DNA of 57,040 nucleotides, taken from assembly GCF_019966495.1 (NCBI RefSeq), contig NZ_JAIMIA010000025.1, positions 1 to 57,040 on the forward strand, given 5' to 3'. The notes under the pieces were generated by a model that ran no database searches, was not told where the DNA came from, and saw only the letters and a program-made list of their open reading frames with translations. Positions 7,566-17,032 of this stretch are shown here, one piece after another. How positions within the stretch are numbered: the first letter of the stretch is position 1; every line of letters begins with the position of its first letter. The position numbers and the translations under genes were made by a program. The DNA comes from Tateyamaria pelophila (GTDB taxonomy: Bacteria > Pseudomonadota > Alphaproteobacteria > Rhodobacterales > Rhodobacteraceae).

Positions 7566-8636
7566 TCAGGACGCAGCCAGCATTTTGTCCCAGCTTTCCT
7601 TGATAAAGGTCTCGTTGTCGAGATACGCCTCGTAGGCGGGTCTGATGGCAGGTGCACCGGAGACAAAGTTGAACTCTTCGTCTGTCAGGTCGGTCATCGA
7701 CTTGTCGACCAGAGGCGCAGTGCCGATTTTACGGCTCATCAGAGCCTGAATGGCAGGATCTGACGAGAAGTTCATAAACTCGGCCGCTTCGGCAGCCTTG
7801 TCCGAGCCTGCCGTCAGGCACCACGAGCCGTAATCCTGTAGATTGCCCTCTTTGGGGAAGGTCGGTTTGATTGGGAAGCCGTCCAGCGCCATCAGATTGG
7901 CCACGTCGAGATAGTATTGCCCGGCAACCACGTCGCCGTTCTTCATGGACTGTTCCATTTGGCTTTCTGCCGTCCACCACAGTGCCACATTTGGCTTCAA
8001 CTCCGCGATTTTTTCGAGGATGGCAATAACCCCGTCGTTGGACATCATCGTTTCTGTGCCGTCAAAGAACGTCGCCGCAGTAAAGTCGAAAAGGCCGGCA
8101 TTATAGTTGCGGCCCATGCCCAATGACGCCTCAAAGCGGTCTGTGTCCCAGAAGTCCGCCCAACTGGTCGGGGTCTCCACCTCGTTCGGGTTGAACACCA
8201 TGGCCGAGAACCAAGACATCGCGCCGACGCCTTGTGGGCCTTCGTTGCCTTCAAAGACAAAATAGCTGTCGAGGTTACTGGCGGCTTTGATCTTGCTCAG
8301 GTCCAGCGGCGCAATCAGTTCGCCGATACGGCTGGCCTTGATCATCGAATCGCGCGCAAACAGCGAGATGTCCGTTGGGATGTTCCCGGCAGCCACGGCC
8401 TGTTGCATCGTCACCAGCCAGTCCGAAGAGTTTGGCTGCGTGATGCTTTCCACCGCGATCCCGGTCGCTTCGGTGAATGCCGGATAGACATGTTCCTTGA
8501 AGCTGTTTTCAAAGTAGCCGCCATAGGATCCGATCCGCACGCTGCGTGATTGCGCAATCAACGGTGATGCAAGTGTCGAGGCGGCCAGCCCTGCGACACC
8601 GGATTTCAAGAGCGTTCGTCTGTTCAGCTTGGACAT
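7566..8636 (-). CDS. ABC transporter substrate-binding protein, PotD/Fe3+-type (SBP family 1), Tat-exported
   Basis: A 356-residue periplasmic binding protein. The start at 8636 follows an AAAGGA site. The N-terminus has a twin-arginine type signal (NRRTLLKSGVAGLAASTLAS) with probable cleavage near AQS at about residue 30. The mature part has the two-lobed fold of the polyamine/iron group (VRIGSYGGYFENSF...). It is the first gene of an operon running binding protein, ATPase, PotB, PotC, cysteine hydrolase, unknown. Regulation may involve the TGCA-type half-site at 8751-8767, 115-131 bases upstream. Confidence 0.88.
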   Translation of the reverse strand: MSKLNRRTLLKSGVAGLAASTLASPLIAQSRSVRIGSYGGYFENSFKEHVYPAFTEATGIAVESITQPNSSDWLVTMQQAVAAGNIPTDISLFARDSMIKASRIGELIAPLDLSKIKAASNLDSYFVFEGNEGPQGVGAMSWFSAMVFNPNEVETPTSWADFWDTDRFEASLGMGRNYNAGLFDFTAATFFDGTETMMSNDGVIAILEKIAELKPNVALWWTAESQMEQSMKNGDVVAGQYYLDVANLMALDGFPIKPTFPKEGNLQDYGSWCLTAGSDKAAEAAEFMNFSSDPAIQALMSRKIGTAPLVDKSMTDLTDEEFNFVSGAPAIRPAYEAYLDNETFIKESWDKMLAAS

Positions 8637-8750
8637 GGTGTTTCCTTTCAACTCCCCACGACTCGGGCCCTTGGATAGGTCGGGCGCGCATTCTGTTTCT
8701 TCAGTGTCAGGAGCGGCCAGTTGGCCCCAATCCGTCAACGCAACTGACCC

Positions 8751-8767
8751 GAAATGCACCATTCGTC
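8751..8767 (-). promoter_or_regulatory. Possible LysR half-site upstream of the PotD-type operon
   Basis: The top strand reads GAAATGCACCATTCGTC. From ATGCA onward it matches 12 of 14 bases of ATGCATCGTTCGTC at 19414-19427 upstream of the BMP operon, in the same orientation and at a similar distance from the start codon (118-131 versus 137-150 bases). Only the right half of the 13-bp dyad is conserved. Weak evidence by itself. Confidence 0.3.
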
Positions 8768-8850
8768 AGGTCGACTGCTTAAAATGAAGGCAAACCGTCC
8801 GGACAAATGATCTTTCTTAGACGCCGCAGAGTCATCGACGACGTGATCAG

Positions 8851-8872
8851 TGCATGCTCCAACTCAATGCAT
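8851..8872. promoter_or_regulatory. Inverted repeat TGCAT-N12-ATGCA before the 2OG oxygenase gene
   Basis: A 5-bp dyad sits 15 bases before the oxygenase start codon, a position where a repressor could block transcription or translation. Short enough to be chance. Confidence 0.25.
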
Positions 8873-8887
8873 GTATGGGGACAAACA

Positions 8888-9964
8888 ATGGCTGAAGCAG
8901 GCAATACAGAACTCAAGGCGCTCACGACAGACGATGCGACTTTGCCCGTCATCGATCTTTCGGGGCTTTTCTCCGGCGATGACGCAGAAAAGGCGCGCGT
9001 TGCCGCCGAGTTGGGCGAAGCTGCACGGACATCGGGATTCTTCTACATCACCGGCCACGGCATTCCGCAGGATCAAATCGACGCGACCTTTGCCGCCTCA
9101 AAGGAGTTCCACGAAAAGCCGCGAAGCTTCAAAATGAAGTATTGGTCAGGCTTCACCACCAACCATCGTGGGTACGTCCCATTCGAAGAAAATGGGACGG
9201 ATTTTCCCAAGGTCATGAATTTCAACGAGGCATGGGACATGTCTTTTGAGGCGCCTGCGGACCATCCCGACTACCTCGCGGGATGGCGTATGACGGGTCC
9301 AAATGTGTGGCCAGACATCCCCGGTTGGCAAAAGACAGTCGCCGGCTACTACGATGCCATTTTCAACCTCGGACTGCGGATGCTTGACGCCCTGGCGCTT
9401 GAACTCGGCGTGCCAACCGAAGACCTGACCCGACAGATCACATGCCCGACATCCCAATTGCGCCTGTTGCGTTACATCAAGAACGAAATGCCGCAGACCA
9501 AGGACATGACAGGTATCTCGGCCCATTCCGATTTCGAGTGCTTCACCATCCTGTTGCAGGGCGCGCCCGGGCTGCAGGTGATGAATGCAGATGACGTGTG
9601 GATCGAAGCACCGCCCATCCCGGGTACCTTTATCGTAAACATCGGCGACATTTTCGAGACGTGGTCCGGTGGTCAGTTCAAGTCAACGCAACACCGGGTC
9701 ATAAACACCGGTAGGGAGCGCTACTCAATGCCGCTCTTTTTTGGCCTCGACTATGACGCGATTGTCGAACCCTTGGAAAAGTTCCGCACGCCTGAAACGG
9801 TCGCAAAATATCCGCCTATGAAGGCAGGTGACCACCTGATGCGCATGTCGCTACACGCGTTCCGCTATATGGCTGACGCCAAAGAAAACGGGATTTTTAC
9901 GCCGGACTACGAGGTGCCTGAAGAGAACCCCTTCAAACGCGAGGCAAAAGAGCCGGCTGAGTAA
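8888..9964 (+). CDS. 2-oxoglutarate/Fe(II)-dependent oxygenase, isopenicillin N synthase family
   Basis: A 358-residue oxygenase. The N-terminal domain (residues 18-110) has the family opening LPVIDLSGLF and GFFYITGHGI. The catalytic double-stranded beta helix shows the iron ligands His213 and Asp215 (GISAHSDFE) and His269 (STQHRVIN), with Arg278 (RYSMPLFFG) for 2-oxoglutarate. The start at 8888 has GGGGAC upstream; a longer frame from 8807 lacks support. Such enzymes hydroxylate or oxidatively cleave small molecules. It heads a three-gene unit with the acetyltransferase-like and metallo-beta-lactamase-fold genes, divergent from the PotD-type operon, which suggests linked substrate modification. 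Confidence 0.88.
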   Translation: MAEAGNTELKALTTDDATLPVIDLSGLFSGDDAEKARVAAELGEAARTSGFFYITGHGIPQDQIDATFAASKEFHEKPRSFKMKYWSGFTTNHRGYVPFEENGTDFPKVMNFNEAWDMSFEAPADHPDYLAGWRMTGPNVWPDIPGWQKTVAGYYDAIFNLGLRMLDALALELGVPTEDLTRQITCPTSQLRLLRYIKNEMPQTKDMTGISAHSDFECFTILLQGAPGLQVMNADDVWIEAPPIPGTFIVNIGDIFETWSGGQFKSTQHRVINTGRERYSMPLFFGLDYDAIVEPLEKFRTPETVAKYPPMKAGDHLMRMSLHAFRYMADAKENGIFTPDYEVPEENPFKREAKEPAE

Positions 9965-9965
9965 T

Positions 9966-10421
9966 ATGGATCCGCACCCTGATTTCGCTGATGTCGTCCT
10001 GCCGCGCGACTTCGCACTCGGCACATATCGCCTGACGCCATTGTCGCCGGACTTCGTGGACGAAGACTTTGACGCTGTAATGGCGGCAGGGCCTTTGATG
10101 ACGGGCATCTTTGGAAGCTGGCCGGAGGGTCTGACGCGCGCGGACAATCTGATCGATCTGGCCTGGCATGAACGCGAATTTACGGCGCGTCGGTCGTTCT
10201 CGTGGATCGTCCGCGACCCATCGGGCGAATACCTCGGCTGCTTTTACGTTTTCCCGACCCTTGGAAGGCGTGGTCATGCCAAGGCCGTTCTCTGGCTATG
10301 TGAAATGCCAGACCGATCAGGCGTGGCCCAAACGTTGCAAGCGGCGTTGAGCGCCTGGCTGGCCGAGACTCTGCCACCGGGCATCGTAATCACCTGGGCA
10401 ATTCGCCCTGAATTGGACTGA
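9966..10421 (+). CDS. GNAT-like N-acetyltransferase
   Basis: A 151-residue protein one base after the oxygenase stop. The central segment (SFSWIVRDPSGEYLGCFYVF) resembles beta strands 2-4 of the GNAT fold, and the rest is about the length of a RimJ-like acetyltransferase. The acetyl-CoA loop (R/QxxGxG/A) is not clear: GRRGHAKAVLW is the nearest match. The call is therefore on overall pattern. It is translationally linked to the oxygenase and the MBL-fold hydrolase. Confidence 0.6.
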   Translation: MDPHPDFADVVLPRDFALGTYRLTPLSPDFVDEDFDAVMAAGPLMTGIFGSWPEGLTRADNLIDLAWHEREFTARRSFSWIVRDPSGEYLGCFYVFPTLGRRGHAKAVLWLCEMPDRSGVAQTLQAALSAWLAETLPPGIVITWAIRPELD

Positions 10422-10425
10422 CATC

Positions 10426-11214
10426 ATGACATTGCCCGTTGCCGACGCCTGGTTCGAAGCTAAAAGAATTGACGCAGATACGACGCTGATCATCGAGCCG
10501 CATATCCATGTGTTGGAACAGGCCAACATGTTTCTTGTCGAAGGCAGCAAGCGCGACATGATTCTCGACACCGGAATGGGGGTGATCCCGTTCAAACCCT
10601 ATCTCGATACGTTGCGCCGGGATCCGGACAAAGAGATCATTTGCGTGTCATCCCACACCCACATCGACCATATCGGCGCGGTGCATGAGTTTGATACACG
10701 TCTTGTCCATCCCGCCGAGGCTAAGGAAATGGCGCAGCCTTCGGGCCTGAACACGCTGTTTCGGCGTGATATGCCGGAACGATTGCTGCAAACATTTCTC
10801 GACGCGGGCTACCCACCCATCGGCGAAACCCTGATCGAAGCGCTGCCGTTTCAGGGGTACGATCCCGAGAGCTACCGCCTGACCGGGGCGCCTGCCACTG
10901 GACTTCTCAACCACGGCGACACGGTCGATCTTGGCAATCATATCTACGACGTGTTGCATCTGCCTGGGCACTCTCCCGGCGGCATCGGATTGTTTGAGAC
11001 GTCGACCGGTGTGCTCTTTGCCGCCGACGCAATTTATGACGGGCCGCTGATCTACGAAGGACCGGGGATGAGCGTGGAGGATTACAGGGCAACGTTCGAT
11101 CTGTTGAAGTCGCTGCCTATCACAATAGTTCACGGCGGGCATGACCCAAGCTTTGACCGCGCCCGCATGCTTGAGATCATTGCGCATTACGAAGCACTTT
11201 GGGACGCAGCCTGA
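10426..11214 (+). CDS. Metallo-beta-lactamase fold metallo-hydrolase
   Basis: A 262-residue MBL-fold hydrolase with the metal motif HTHIDH (His77, His79, Asp81, His82), a second-site histidine in HLPGHSPGG, an aspartate in AADAIYDG and the final histidine in VHGGHDPS. It is cytoplasmic, with no signal peptide. It lies 4 bases after the acetyltransferase-like gene and is the last gene of the set. MBL enzymes of this type open lactones, thioesters or cyclic amides. In this context a cyclic imide or lactam would be a natural substrate, but that is inference. Confidence 0.88.
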   Translation: MTLPVADAWFEAKRIDADTTLIIEPHIHVLEQANMFLVEGSKRDMILDTGMGVIPFKPYLDTLRRDPDKEIICVSSHTHIDHIGAVHEFDTRLVHPAEAKEMAQPSGLNTLFRRDMPERLLQTFLDAGYPPIGETLIEALPFQGYDPESYRLTGAPATGLLNHGDTVDLGNHIYDVLHLPGHSPGGIGLFETSTGVLFAADAIYDGPLIYEGPGMSVEDYRATFDLLKSLPITIVHGGHDPSFDRARMLEIIAHYEALWDAA

Positions 11215-11886
11215 CGGCTCAGATTACCTCCCGACCGCTCGCACAATTCCAGCAGCCTGCTCAGCGGATGCTTTCGGCGCACTGTTCGAAGAACCAACAG
11301 ATCACCCCTCTGGAGTGAAACTCCGGGATATTTGTCGCAAAGTGCGTCGCACAGTCGTGAGTGCTGACAATCCATCAACATTGGCGCATGATTTTGCGCA
11401 GTTGACCTGTGCTCTCTTGCCTCGCGCGGTTTGCGTCCGGATTGCTGATGTCTCGTCAGATCCAGAGTGCGTTGGCCTAAGCAAATTTGCCTTGTCGCGT
11501 CATCTGCCAATCAGCACGATGCTGGTCTGCCCCCTTGCCACGAGGTGGTCTGACAAGAAAAGTTATGGGCAAGTGCCTTCCGATGGCGGGGTGCGAAAAC
11601 CAATCCCAAGGTGCCTAACGGTCTCTGACGGACGACCTAATCAATCTGAGAAGAATACGGTTTGCTTTGGGTTCAAAGAAGGAATTCAGGCTAAAAATAC
11701 CATAACTTCAATGGAGTAGGGGGTGATAGGCATGTAATCTCCACAGACAATTGAACGCTTCTTTTTTGCATGGATATTTGGCTTCTTGTGTCGGTCGAAA
11801 GAAGGCGTCTTACCCACAGCCTGCTCACCGGAACCGCGTAAGCCGATCAAAGACTGAACGAACAGCTGGACCGCTTCAATATGCTC
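11215..11886. other. 672-base stretch without a recognised gene
   Basis: Lies between the convergent ends of the MBL gene and the cupin gene. Open frames occur on both strands but show no family signature, no clear ribosome site and irregular base use. It may be decayed sequence. I see no transposase motif and no strong terminator hairpin. Confidence 0.4.
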
Positions 11887-12219
11887 TCATTCAAGAAACT
11901 CGACGGGACGCTCCCATTGAATAAAGACGGCGCAACCGGACTTGGACCAAACGGAATGAGACGTCCCCTGCGGGTTCAGTATAACCGTTCCCTTTCCGTA
12001 ATCCCCGCGTTCATCTGATTGGATACCTTCAAGAACAAGGATCGTTTCCAGCCCAGTGTGCAAATGCAGAGGCACTTTTGCGCCGGGTGCATAGCGCAAG
12101 ATCGCGACTGCGGGTGAGCCTTGCTGAATGTGATGAATCTCAACCCCTTCGCGAAAGTAGGAAAAGGGCAAGTCCGTCCACGTGTCGATTAATTCGGAGA
12201 GTACGATTGGATTATTCAT
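11887..12219 (-). CDS. Cupin domain protein
   Basis: A 110-residue single-domain cupin. The first metal motif is visible ([17 protein letters not shown], with His52, His54 and Glu58), and a later histidine lies in GTSHSVWSK. It resembles the ChrR-type cupin group. The start at 12219 overlaps the preceding hydrolase by 8 bases, making it the last gene of the BMP-biuH operon. It may be a metal-binding isomerase, an oxygenase, or simply a ligand-binding sensor. Confidence 0.85.
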   Translation of the reverse strand: MNNPIVLSELIDTWTDLPFSYFREGVEIHHIQQGSPAVAILRYAPGAKVPLHLHTGLETILVLEGIQSDERGDYGKGTVILNPQGTSHSVWSKSGCAVFIQWERPVEFLE

Positions 12220-12880
12220 TCAGGGCAACCTCCAGTTCAGCACAAGTTGCAGTCCAGCCGACGATGGCGCCTTGCGCCCGGATCATGTCCAGTGTCGCGG
12301 CTTTGAAGGCGGGAAAATAGCTTTCGGTTGCGTCCTCGATCAGAAGGCTGTCAAAGCCGCGGTCGTTCGCCTCGCGCATTGTCGTTTGCACGCAAACTTC
12401 TGTTGTAACACCTGCAAAGATCAGCGTTTTGGTTCCGAGCTTGGCCAGGTGATCTGAAAGGCCAGTCGCGTAAAACGCGCCCTTTCCCGGCTTGTCGATG
12501 ACCAATTCGCCCACGATGGGATAGACATCGGGGATGATGTCGGCGCCACGCTCTCCGGCGATCAGAATGCGGCCCATCGGTCCGGGATCTCCGATGCGCA
12601 AGTCTGGGTTGCCGCGGTCGCGTTTGGCTGCGGGCAGGTCAGACAAGTCGGGTTTGTGACATTCGCGGGTGTGGATGACGGGTACGCCATGGGCGCGACA
12701 AAGTGCGATCAGGGCGGCCGTGGTCGGCACAATGGATTGCAACAGGCTGACATCATTGCCTAGCGTTTCGCCGAAACCGCCCGGTTCGATAAAGTCGCGC
12801 TGCATGTCAATGACAATGAGCGCGGTGGTGACGGGTTCAAAGTCAAATGCAAAGGGCAGGGCGGTTGCGATCCGAGCCAT
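12212..12880 (-). CDS. Cysteine hydrolase, BiuH-like paralogue
   Basis: A 222-residue isochorismatase-like hydrolase in the same subfamily as the biuret amidohydrolase at 14394-15086. They share [25 protein letters not shown], the [13 protein letters not shown] segment and [13 protein letters not shown]. Triad residues are Asp25, Lys130 and Cys163 ([20 protein letters not shown]), with Gln203 in place. The start ATG shares one base with the ATPase stop (TGATG). As a diverged copy in the same operon it probably acts on a related ureido or amide substrate. Confidence 0.85.
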   Translation of the reverse strand: MARIATALPFAFDFEPVTTALIVIDMQRDFIEPGGFGETLGNDVSLLQSIVPTTAALIALCRAHGVPVIHTRECHKPDLSDLPAAKRDRGNPDLRIGDPGPMGRILIAGERGADIIPDVYPIVGELVIDKPGKGAFYATGLSDHLAKLGTKTLIFAGVTTEVCVQTTMREANDRGFDSLLIEDATESYFPAFKAATLDMIRAQGAIVGWTATCAELEVALNE

Positions 12881-14397
12881 CAGGCGTGTCCGCCCATGTA
12901 GTGCCCGATTGTGGCTATATCGGCCTCCGCGATCGGTGTGTCATGGGCGATGCGCCCCTCAGACATCACAAGAACACGGTCGGACAGTTCCATGATTTCA
13001 TCCAGGTCCTCTGACATGAGTAGTATCGCTGCGTTTTTGTTGCGTGCGCTCATGATGCGGGCGCGAATCTCGCTAACGGCGGAAAAATCAAGGCCAAAAC
13101 AAGGGTTCGAGATCACCAGGAGATCAACCTCGCCCGACAATTCGCGCGCCAGCACCGCGCGTTGGACGTTGCCCCCCGAAAGCGATTGCACCGGGCTGTC
13201 CAGCGAGGCGGTCTTGACCTTGAAGGCTGAGACCAGGTTGGCGGCGCGGTCGCGCATGTCACGCGGTGAAAGCCAGAACCGTTTCGATCCGTCGTGGACG
13301 TCAAAACTGCGAAAGGCAATGTTTTCCGTAACCGACATCCGTGGGGCACAGGCATTTTGCAAAGGTTCTTCTGGCAGGTACCTGACGCGGTTACTGAAGG
13401 CTTCTTTGCGCGAGGCGCCATAGGGCGCGCCCTGAACGAGGACCTGGCCGCTTAGGAGCGCACGTTGGCCGGTCAGGATTTCCATCAATTCCATCTGACC
13501 GTTGCCGGATATCCCCGCGATCCCGACGATTTCACCTGCGTGCACGGTCAGGTTGGCAATTTCGATGCCCTTGTGTCCCGATCTGTCTTGCGCGCGGACG
13601 CCCTGGACTTGCAAAACCGGTGCGCCAGCGCCCCCCGTGCGTTCGCCAGGTTCGGCCAGTGTCGCGTCCCCCATCATCATCGCCGCCATATCCGCGTGGG
13701 TCAGATCGCTCACCTTGCCGCTGCCCACCAACTTGCCGCGCCTCAGGACCGAGACCTCATCGGCATAGGCGGTGACTTCGCGAAACTTGTGCGTGATCAT
13801 CAACACCGAGATGATGCCGTCCTCGCACAGCTTGCGCACATGGCCCAGCACCTCGTCTGCTTCGTCCGGGGTCAACACCGAGGTCGGTTCATCAAGGATC
13901 AGAAAGCGGCGGCCAAGATAGAGCTGTTTTAGGATTTCAAGCTTTTGCTTTTCTCCGGCGGCAAGGGCGCGGACCGGCTGATCCAGTGGCACTTGAAACG
14001 GCATTTTTGCCATGAACGCCTGCAACGCCGCGCGTTCGGCGCGCCAGTTGATCACCTGCGGCGCGTCTTCGCGACTGATCACCAGATTTTCTGCCGCAGT
14101 CAGTGATGGCACCAGCGTAAAATGCTGGTAAACCATGCCAAGGCCGAGGGTATGGGCCGCCTTTGGGTCGGCAATGCGGGCTTCTTTCCTGTTCACCAAC
14201 ATTTCGCCGGACGTGGCGTGATAAAAGCCCATCATGCATTTGACGAGCGTTGACTTGCCTGCGCCGTTTTCGCCCAGCAGGGCATGAAAACTGCCCGGTT
14301 TGATATGGATGGAGCAGTCGTCCAGCGCGGTAAACGCACCGAACCGCATCGTCATATGTAGGGTTTCGACCTCGATGGCGCCGTCGATGTCTGTCAT
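12880..14397 (-). CDS. ABC transporter ATP-binding protein, two-domain nucleoside/BMP type
   Basis: A 505-residue protein with two fused ABC ATPase domains, as in YufO/RbsA-type subunits. Domain 1 is complete: Walker [10 protein letters not shown], signature-like LAAGEKQK, Walker [12 protein letters not shown]. Domain 2 (from about residue 255) has a degenerate Walker A (GISGNGQME), signature LSGGNVQR and a Walker B without the glutamate ([12 protein letters not shown]), as is usual for this class. The ATG at 14397 overlaps the biuH stop (ATGA). It powers the permeases at 16109-18140. Confidence 0.9.
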   Translation of the reverse strand: MTDIDGAIEVETLHMTMRFGAFTALDDCSIHIKPGSFHALLGENGAGKSTLVKCMMGFYHATSGEMLVNRKEARIADPKAAHTLGLGMVYQHFTLVPSLTAAENLVISREDAPQVINWRAERAALQAFMAKMPFQVPLDQPVRALAAGEKQKLEILKQLYLGRRFLILDEPTSVLTPDEADEVLGHVRKLCEDGIISVLMITHKFREVTAYADEVSVLRRGKLVGSGKVSDLTHADMAAMMMGDATLAEPGERTGGAGAPVLQVQGVRAQDRSGHKGIEIANLTVHAGEIVGIAGISGNGQMELMEILTGQRALLSGQVLVQGAPYGASRKEAFSNRVRYLPEEPLQNACAPRMSVTENIAFRSFDVHDGSKRFWLSPRDMRDRAANLVSAFKVKTASLDSPVQSLSGGNVQRAVLARELSGEVDLLVISNPCFGLDFSAVSEIRARIMSARNKNAAILLMSEDLDEIMELSDRVLVMSEGRIAHDTPIAEADIATIGHYMGGHA

Positions 14398-15086
14398 GGC
14401 AATTGGTTCAACAGTGTTTCGCTGTCGCTGACCGCGCCGAACACGCCGCCCTGCATCGTTACCATCTTCAGGGCGGCCTCGTGGTTGCCCTTGTCGGTCG
14501 CCCCGCAGCAATCAGACAGCACAAGGCATTCAAAACCTCGGTCATTGCCTTCGCGCATGGTGGTCGAGACACAGACGTCTGTGGTGATGCCGGTCAGAAT
14601 GATATTTTCAATGCCACGCGTGTGCAGGATCATTTCCAGATCGGTCGCGCAAAAGCTGCCCTTGCCAGGCTTGTCGATGATCGGCTCGCCTACAATCGGG
14701 TAAAGTTCGGGGATGATGTCCCAGCCGGGTTCGCCCCGCACAAGGATTTTGCCGCAAGGGCCGGGATCGCCGATACCTGCGCCGATTTGTCGACTGCGCC
14801 AACGTTTGTTTGCGGGCAGGTCGGCAAGGTCGGGACGGTGGCCTTCGCGGGTGTGGATGATGTGATAGCCCTTCGCGCGCATGGCGGACAGAACGCGTTT
14901 GATCGGTTCAATCGGGGCCTGCGTCATTGACAGATCATAGCCCATCTTGTCGACATAGCCGCCTTCACCGCAAAAGTCGGTCTGCATGTCGATGATGATC
15001 AGCGTGGTGTTTTCAGGGCGCAGATCTCCGTTGTATGGCCACGCATATGGGTCTGCCGTGATGGTGTGAAGGCCCGCATCCTTCAT
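14394..15086 (-). CDS. biuH: Biuret amidohydrolase
   Basis: A 230-residue cysteine hydrolase predicted to convert biuret to allophanate and ammonia. From memory it is close along its whole length to Rhizobium leguminosarum BiuH ([41 protein letters not shown]). Asp33, Lys139, Cys172 and Gln212 fall at a constant offset of three from the known Asp36, Lys142, Cys175 and Gln215. The start at 15086 overlaps the formamidase stop (ATGA). Its product is the substrate of AtzF at 25795, which lies in a different operon. An alternative is a closely related ureido-compound hydrolase. Confidence 0.88.
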   Translation of the reverse strand: MKDAGLHTITADPYAWPYNGDLRPENTTLIIIDMQTDFCGEGGYVDKMGYDLSMTQAPIEPIKRVLSAMRAKGYHIIHTREGHRPDLADLPANKRWRSRQIGAGIGDPGPCGKILVRGEPGWDIIPELYPIVGEPIIDKPGKGSFCATDLEMILHTRGIENIILTGITTDVCVSTTMREGNDRGFECLVLSDCCGATDKGNHEAALKMVTMQGGVFGAVSDSETLLNQLP

Positions 15087-16099
15087 TCTGCGGCCTCTTG
15101 TTTTGTCATGGTGTAGCTCTGAGTGGACGCGGGAAAGCCAAAGCCCGTGCCATCGGTGACTTTCACTTCGTCTTCCCATGGCAAACGGTACTGCCCGGCG
15201 GCCAGATCGGTCATGTAGGTATAGGGGCAATCCTGCGCCCCGCCCTTGACTGCCACATAGCCGCGATGGCCAAATTGGTAGATATTATTCTCCACCCCCC
15301 AGTTGATCCGCGCCTCGCGCACCAGATCGGGGCGTACTTCGGCAGTTATGATTTCATCCACCCGGCCGGAGGTGCCGTGCGCGATGATGCTGCCGTCAAA
15401 GTTGCAGATCATCCCTTCGCCCATGGAGTCAAAAGTCCCATCAGAGCCGCACATGCAGACATTGGCCGTGACCATGAGGTTGCAGAATGCATTGGATTGA
15501 TTGGTGAACTTCCAACTGTCACGGATGGGTGCGGTGTAGCCTGCCGTGCGCAGCATGATCTCGGCCCCTTTATAGGCCGCCTCCCGCGCCATTTCCGGGA
15601 ACATGCCGTCGTGACAGATGATCAGCGACAGTTTGCAGCCCTTGGGCCCGTCGATCACCGGAATGCCGCCATCGCCCGGCGCCCAGGGCTCTACCGGCAC
15701 CCATGGATGCATTTTGCGATAATACAGCTTTACCTGACCTGTGTTGTCGATGATCAGCCCGGTGTTCCAGGGCATGCCGTCTGGGTTCTTTTCCATGATC
15801 GAAAAGCAGCCCCAGATGTCGTTGTCGATGCAGGCCTGTTTGAAGGCTGCGACCTCGGGGCCGTCCATGCTGCACATGATGTCGGGGTTGATGTCCATCG
15901 ACAGGCCATGCAGCGCATACTCGGGAAAGACGACGAGATCCATCGTGCCCATATTGCGCCGCGCCTTGGCCGTCATCTGAACGATGCGCGCAGTTTGCGC
16001 GGCAAGGTCAGCCGGGGTGACGACCAGCGGCAGTTTCAACTGCACCAAGCCGATGACCACACCGTTGGGTGATTTGTTCAGACCTCCAAGACCGTTCAT
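15083..16099 (-). CDS. amiF: Formamidase, nitrilase superfamily
   Basis: A 338-residue nitrilase-superfamily amidase predicted to hydrolyse formamide to formate and ammonia. The triad is Glu60 ([10 protein letters not shown]), Lys129 (YYRKMHPW) and Cys162 ([10 protein letters not shown]), with Glu137 (PVEPW) as the extra glutamate; the last three are offset by four from Helicobacter pylori AmiF and Glu60 is identical. The C-terminus keeps [13 protein letters not shown] and [13 protein letters not shown], typical of formamidases rather than aliphatic amidases. The ribosome site AGGAG precedes the ATG at 16099. It lies between the permease and biuH, with a 4-base overlap to biuH. Confidence 0.88.
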   Translation of the reverse strand: MNGLGGLNKSPNGVVIGLVQLKLPLVVTPADLAAQTARIVQMTAKARRNMGTMDLVVFPEYALHGLSMDINPDIMCSMDGPEVAAFKQACIDNDIWGCFSIMEKNPDGMPWNTGLIIDNTGQVKLYYRKMHPWVPVEPWAPGDGGIPVIDGPKGCKLSLIICHDGMFPEMAREAAYKGAEIMLRTAGYTAPIRDSWKFTNQSNAFCNLMVTANVCMCGSDGTFDSMGEGMICNFDGSIIAHGTSGRVDEIITAEVRPDLVREARINWGVENNIYQFGHRGYVAVKGGAQDCPYTYMTDLAAGQYRLPWEDEVKVTDGTGFGFPASTQSYTMTKQEAAE

Positions 16100-16108
16100 T
16101 TTGTTCTC

Positions 16109-17032
16109 CTATTTGGTTATGCTCAACTCGCCCGGTGCGCCGGTCATGGCGCGCGAGGGGGAGGAGGTTGCGATCAGGACGCCCAGTGTCAGCACGTAGG
16201 GGGCGGCGAAAAACAGATAGTATCCTTCCGAAATCCCGACGGATTGCAGGGTCGGGCCAAGCGCACCTGCGCCGCCAAAGAGCAACGCCGCGCCAAAACA
16301 GGCTATGGGATTCCAGCGCGCGAAAATCACAAGGGCCACAGCCATCAGGCCCTGACCCGAAGAGATCCCTTCATTCCAGCTGCCGGGATAGAACAGAGAC
16401 AGATATGCGCCACCCACACCGGCAAAGGCGCCGCCTGCGGCTGTGGCCAGCGTGCGGATCAGGGCAGGGCGTAGGCCCATGGCGCGCGCCGCGTCGGTGC
16501 TGTCACCTACGACACGTACAATCAGTCCGACCTTGGTCGCGCGGAACATCCACCACATGCCAAAGGCCAGAGCTGCCCCTATCAGGAACAGCACGTTGAC
16601 CCGCAAGGCGGCTTTGACCTGCGGCACATCGGACCACCAGCCAAAGTTGATCGATGGCAGGTCCGGAGCCACAGGCTGGACATAGGGTTTGCCGAAATAG
16701 AACGCGAGACCCATACCGAGGATCATAATGGCGATGCCCACCGCGATGTCATTCACCCTTGGCAAGGAACAGATCAGCCCGTGGGTCAAACCGAAAAACG
16801 CGCCGCCAAGGGCCGCGGCCAAGACGCCAAGCCAAGGGGATCCTGTCAGGTAGGCAATGGCGTAGCCGGACATCGCGCCAAAGACTAACGTGCCTTCCAG
16901 TCCCAGGTTGATGCGACCGGACCGTTCGGTCAGCACTTCGCCGAGGCTCACGAACAGAAACGGGGTCGACACCCGGATCGCGCCCCCAAGAATGGCAAGC
17001 GGGATCACCCAAAGTCCCAGATCATTTTCCAT
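16109..17032 (-). CDS. ABC transporter permease, nucleoside/BMP type (YufQ-like)
   Basis: A 307-residue inner-membrane permease with about eight to nine hydrophobic segments and the family sequence GEVLTERSGRINLGLEGTLV near the N-terminus. It overlaps the upstream permease by 11 bases and is followed 9 bases later by amiF. It pairs with the 17022-18140 product. BMP-type systems import nucleosides or purine-like compounds, but here the linked genes point to biuret or related ureido compounds. Confidence 0.88.
   Translation of the reverse strand: MENDLGLWVIPLAILGGAIRVSTPFLFVSLGEVLTERSGRINLGLEGTLVFGAMSGYAIAYLTGSPWLGVLAAALGGAFFGLTHGLICSLPRVNDIAVGIAIMILGMGLAFYFGKPYVQPVAPDLPSINFGWWSDVPQVKAALRVNVLFLIGAALAFGMWWMFRATKVGLIVRVVGDSTDAARAMGLRPALIRTLATAAGGAFAGVGGAYLSLFYPGSWNEGISSGQGLMAVALVIFARWNPIACFGAALLFGGAGALGPTLQSVGISEGYYLFFAAPYVLTLGVLIATSSPSRAMTGAPGELSITK

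Noticed and set aside
11141-11719. Plus-strand frame running from inside the MBL gene into the following gap
   Set aside because: Begins inside the MBL gene in another frame, with no ribosome site and no recognisable motif.
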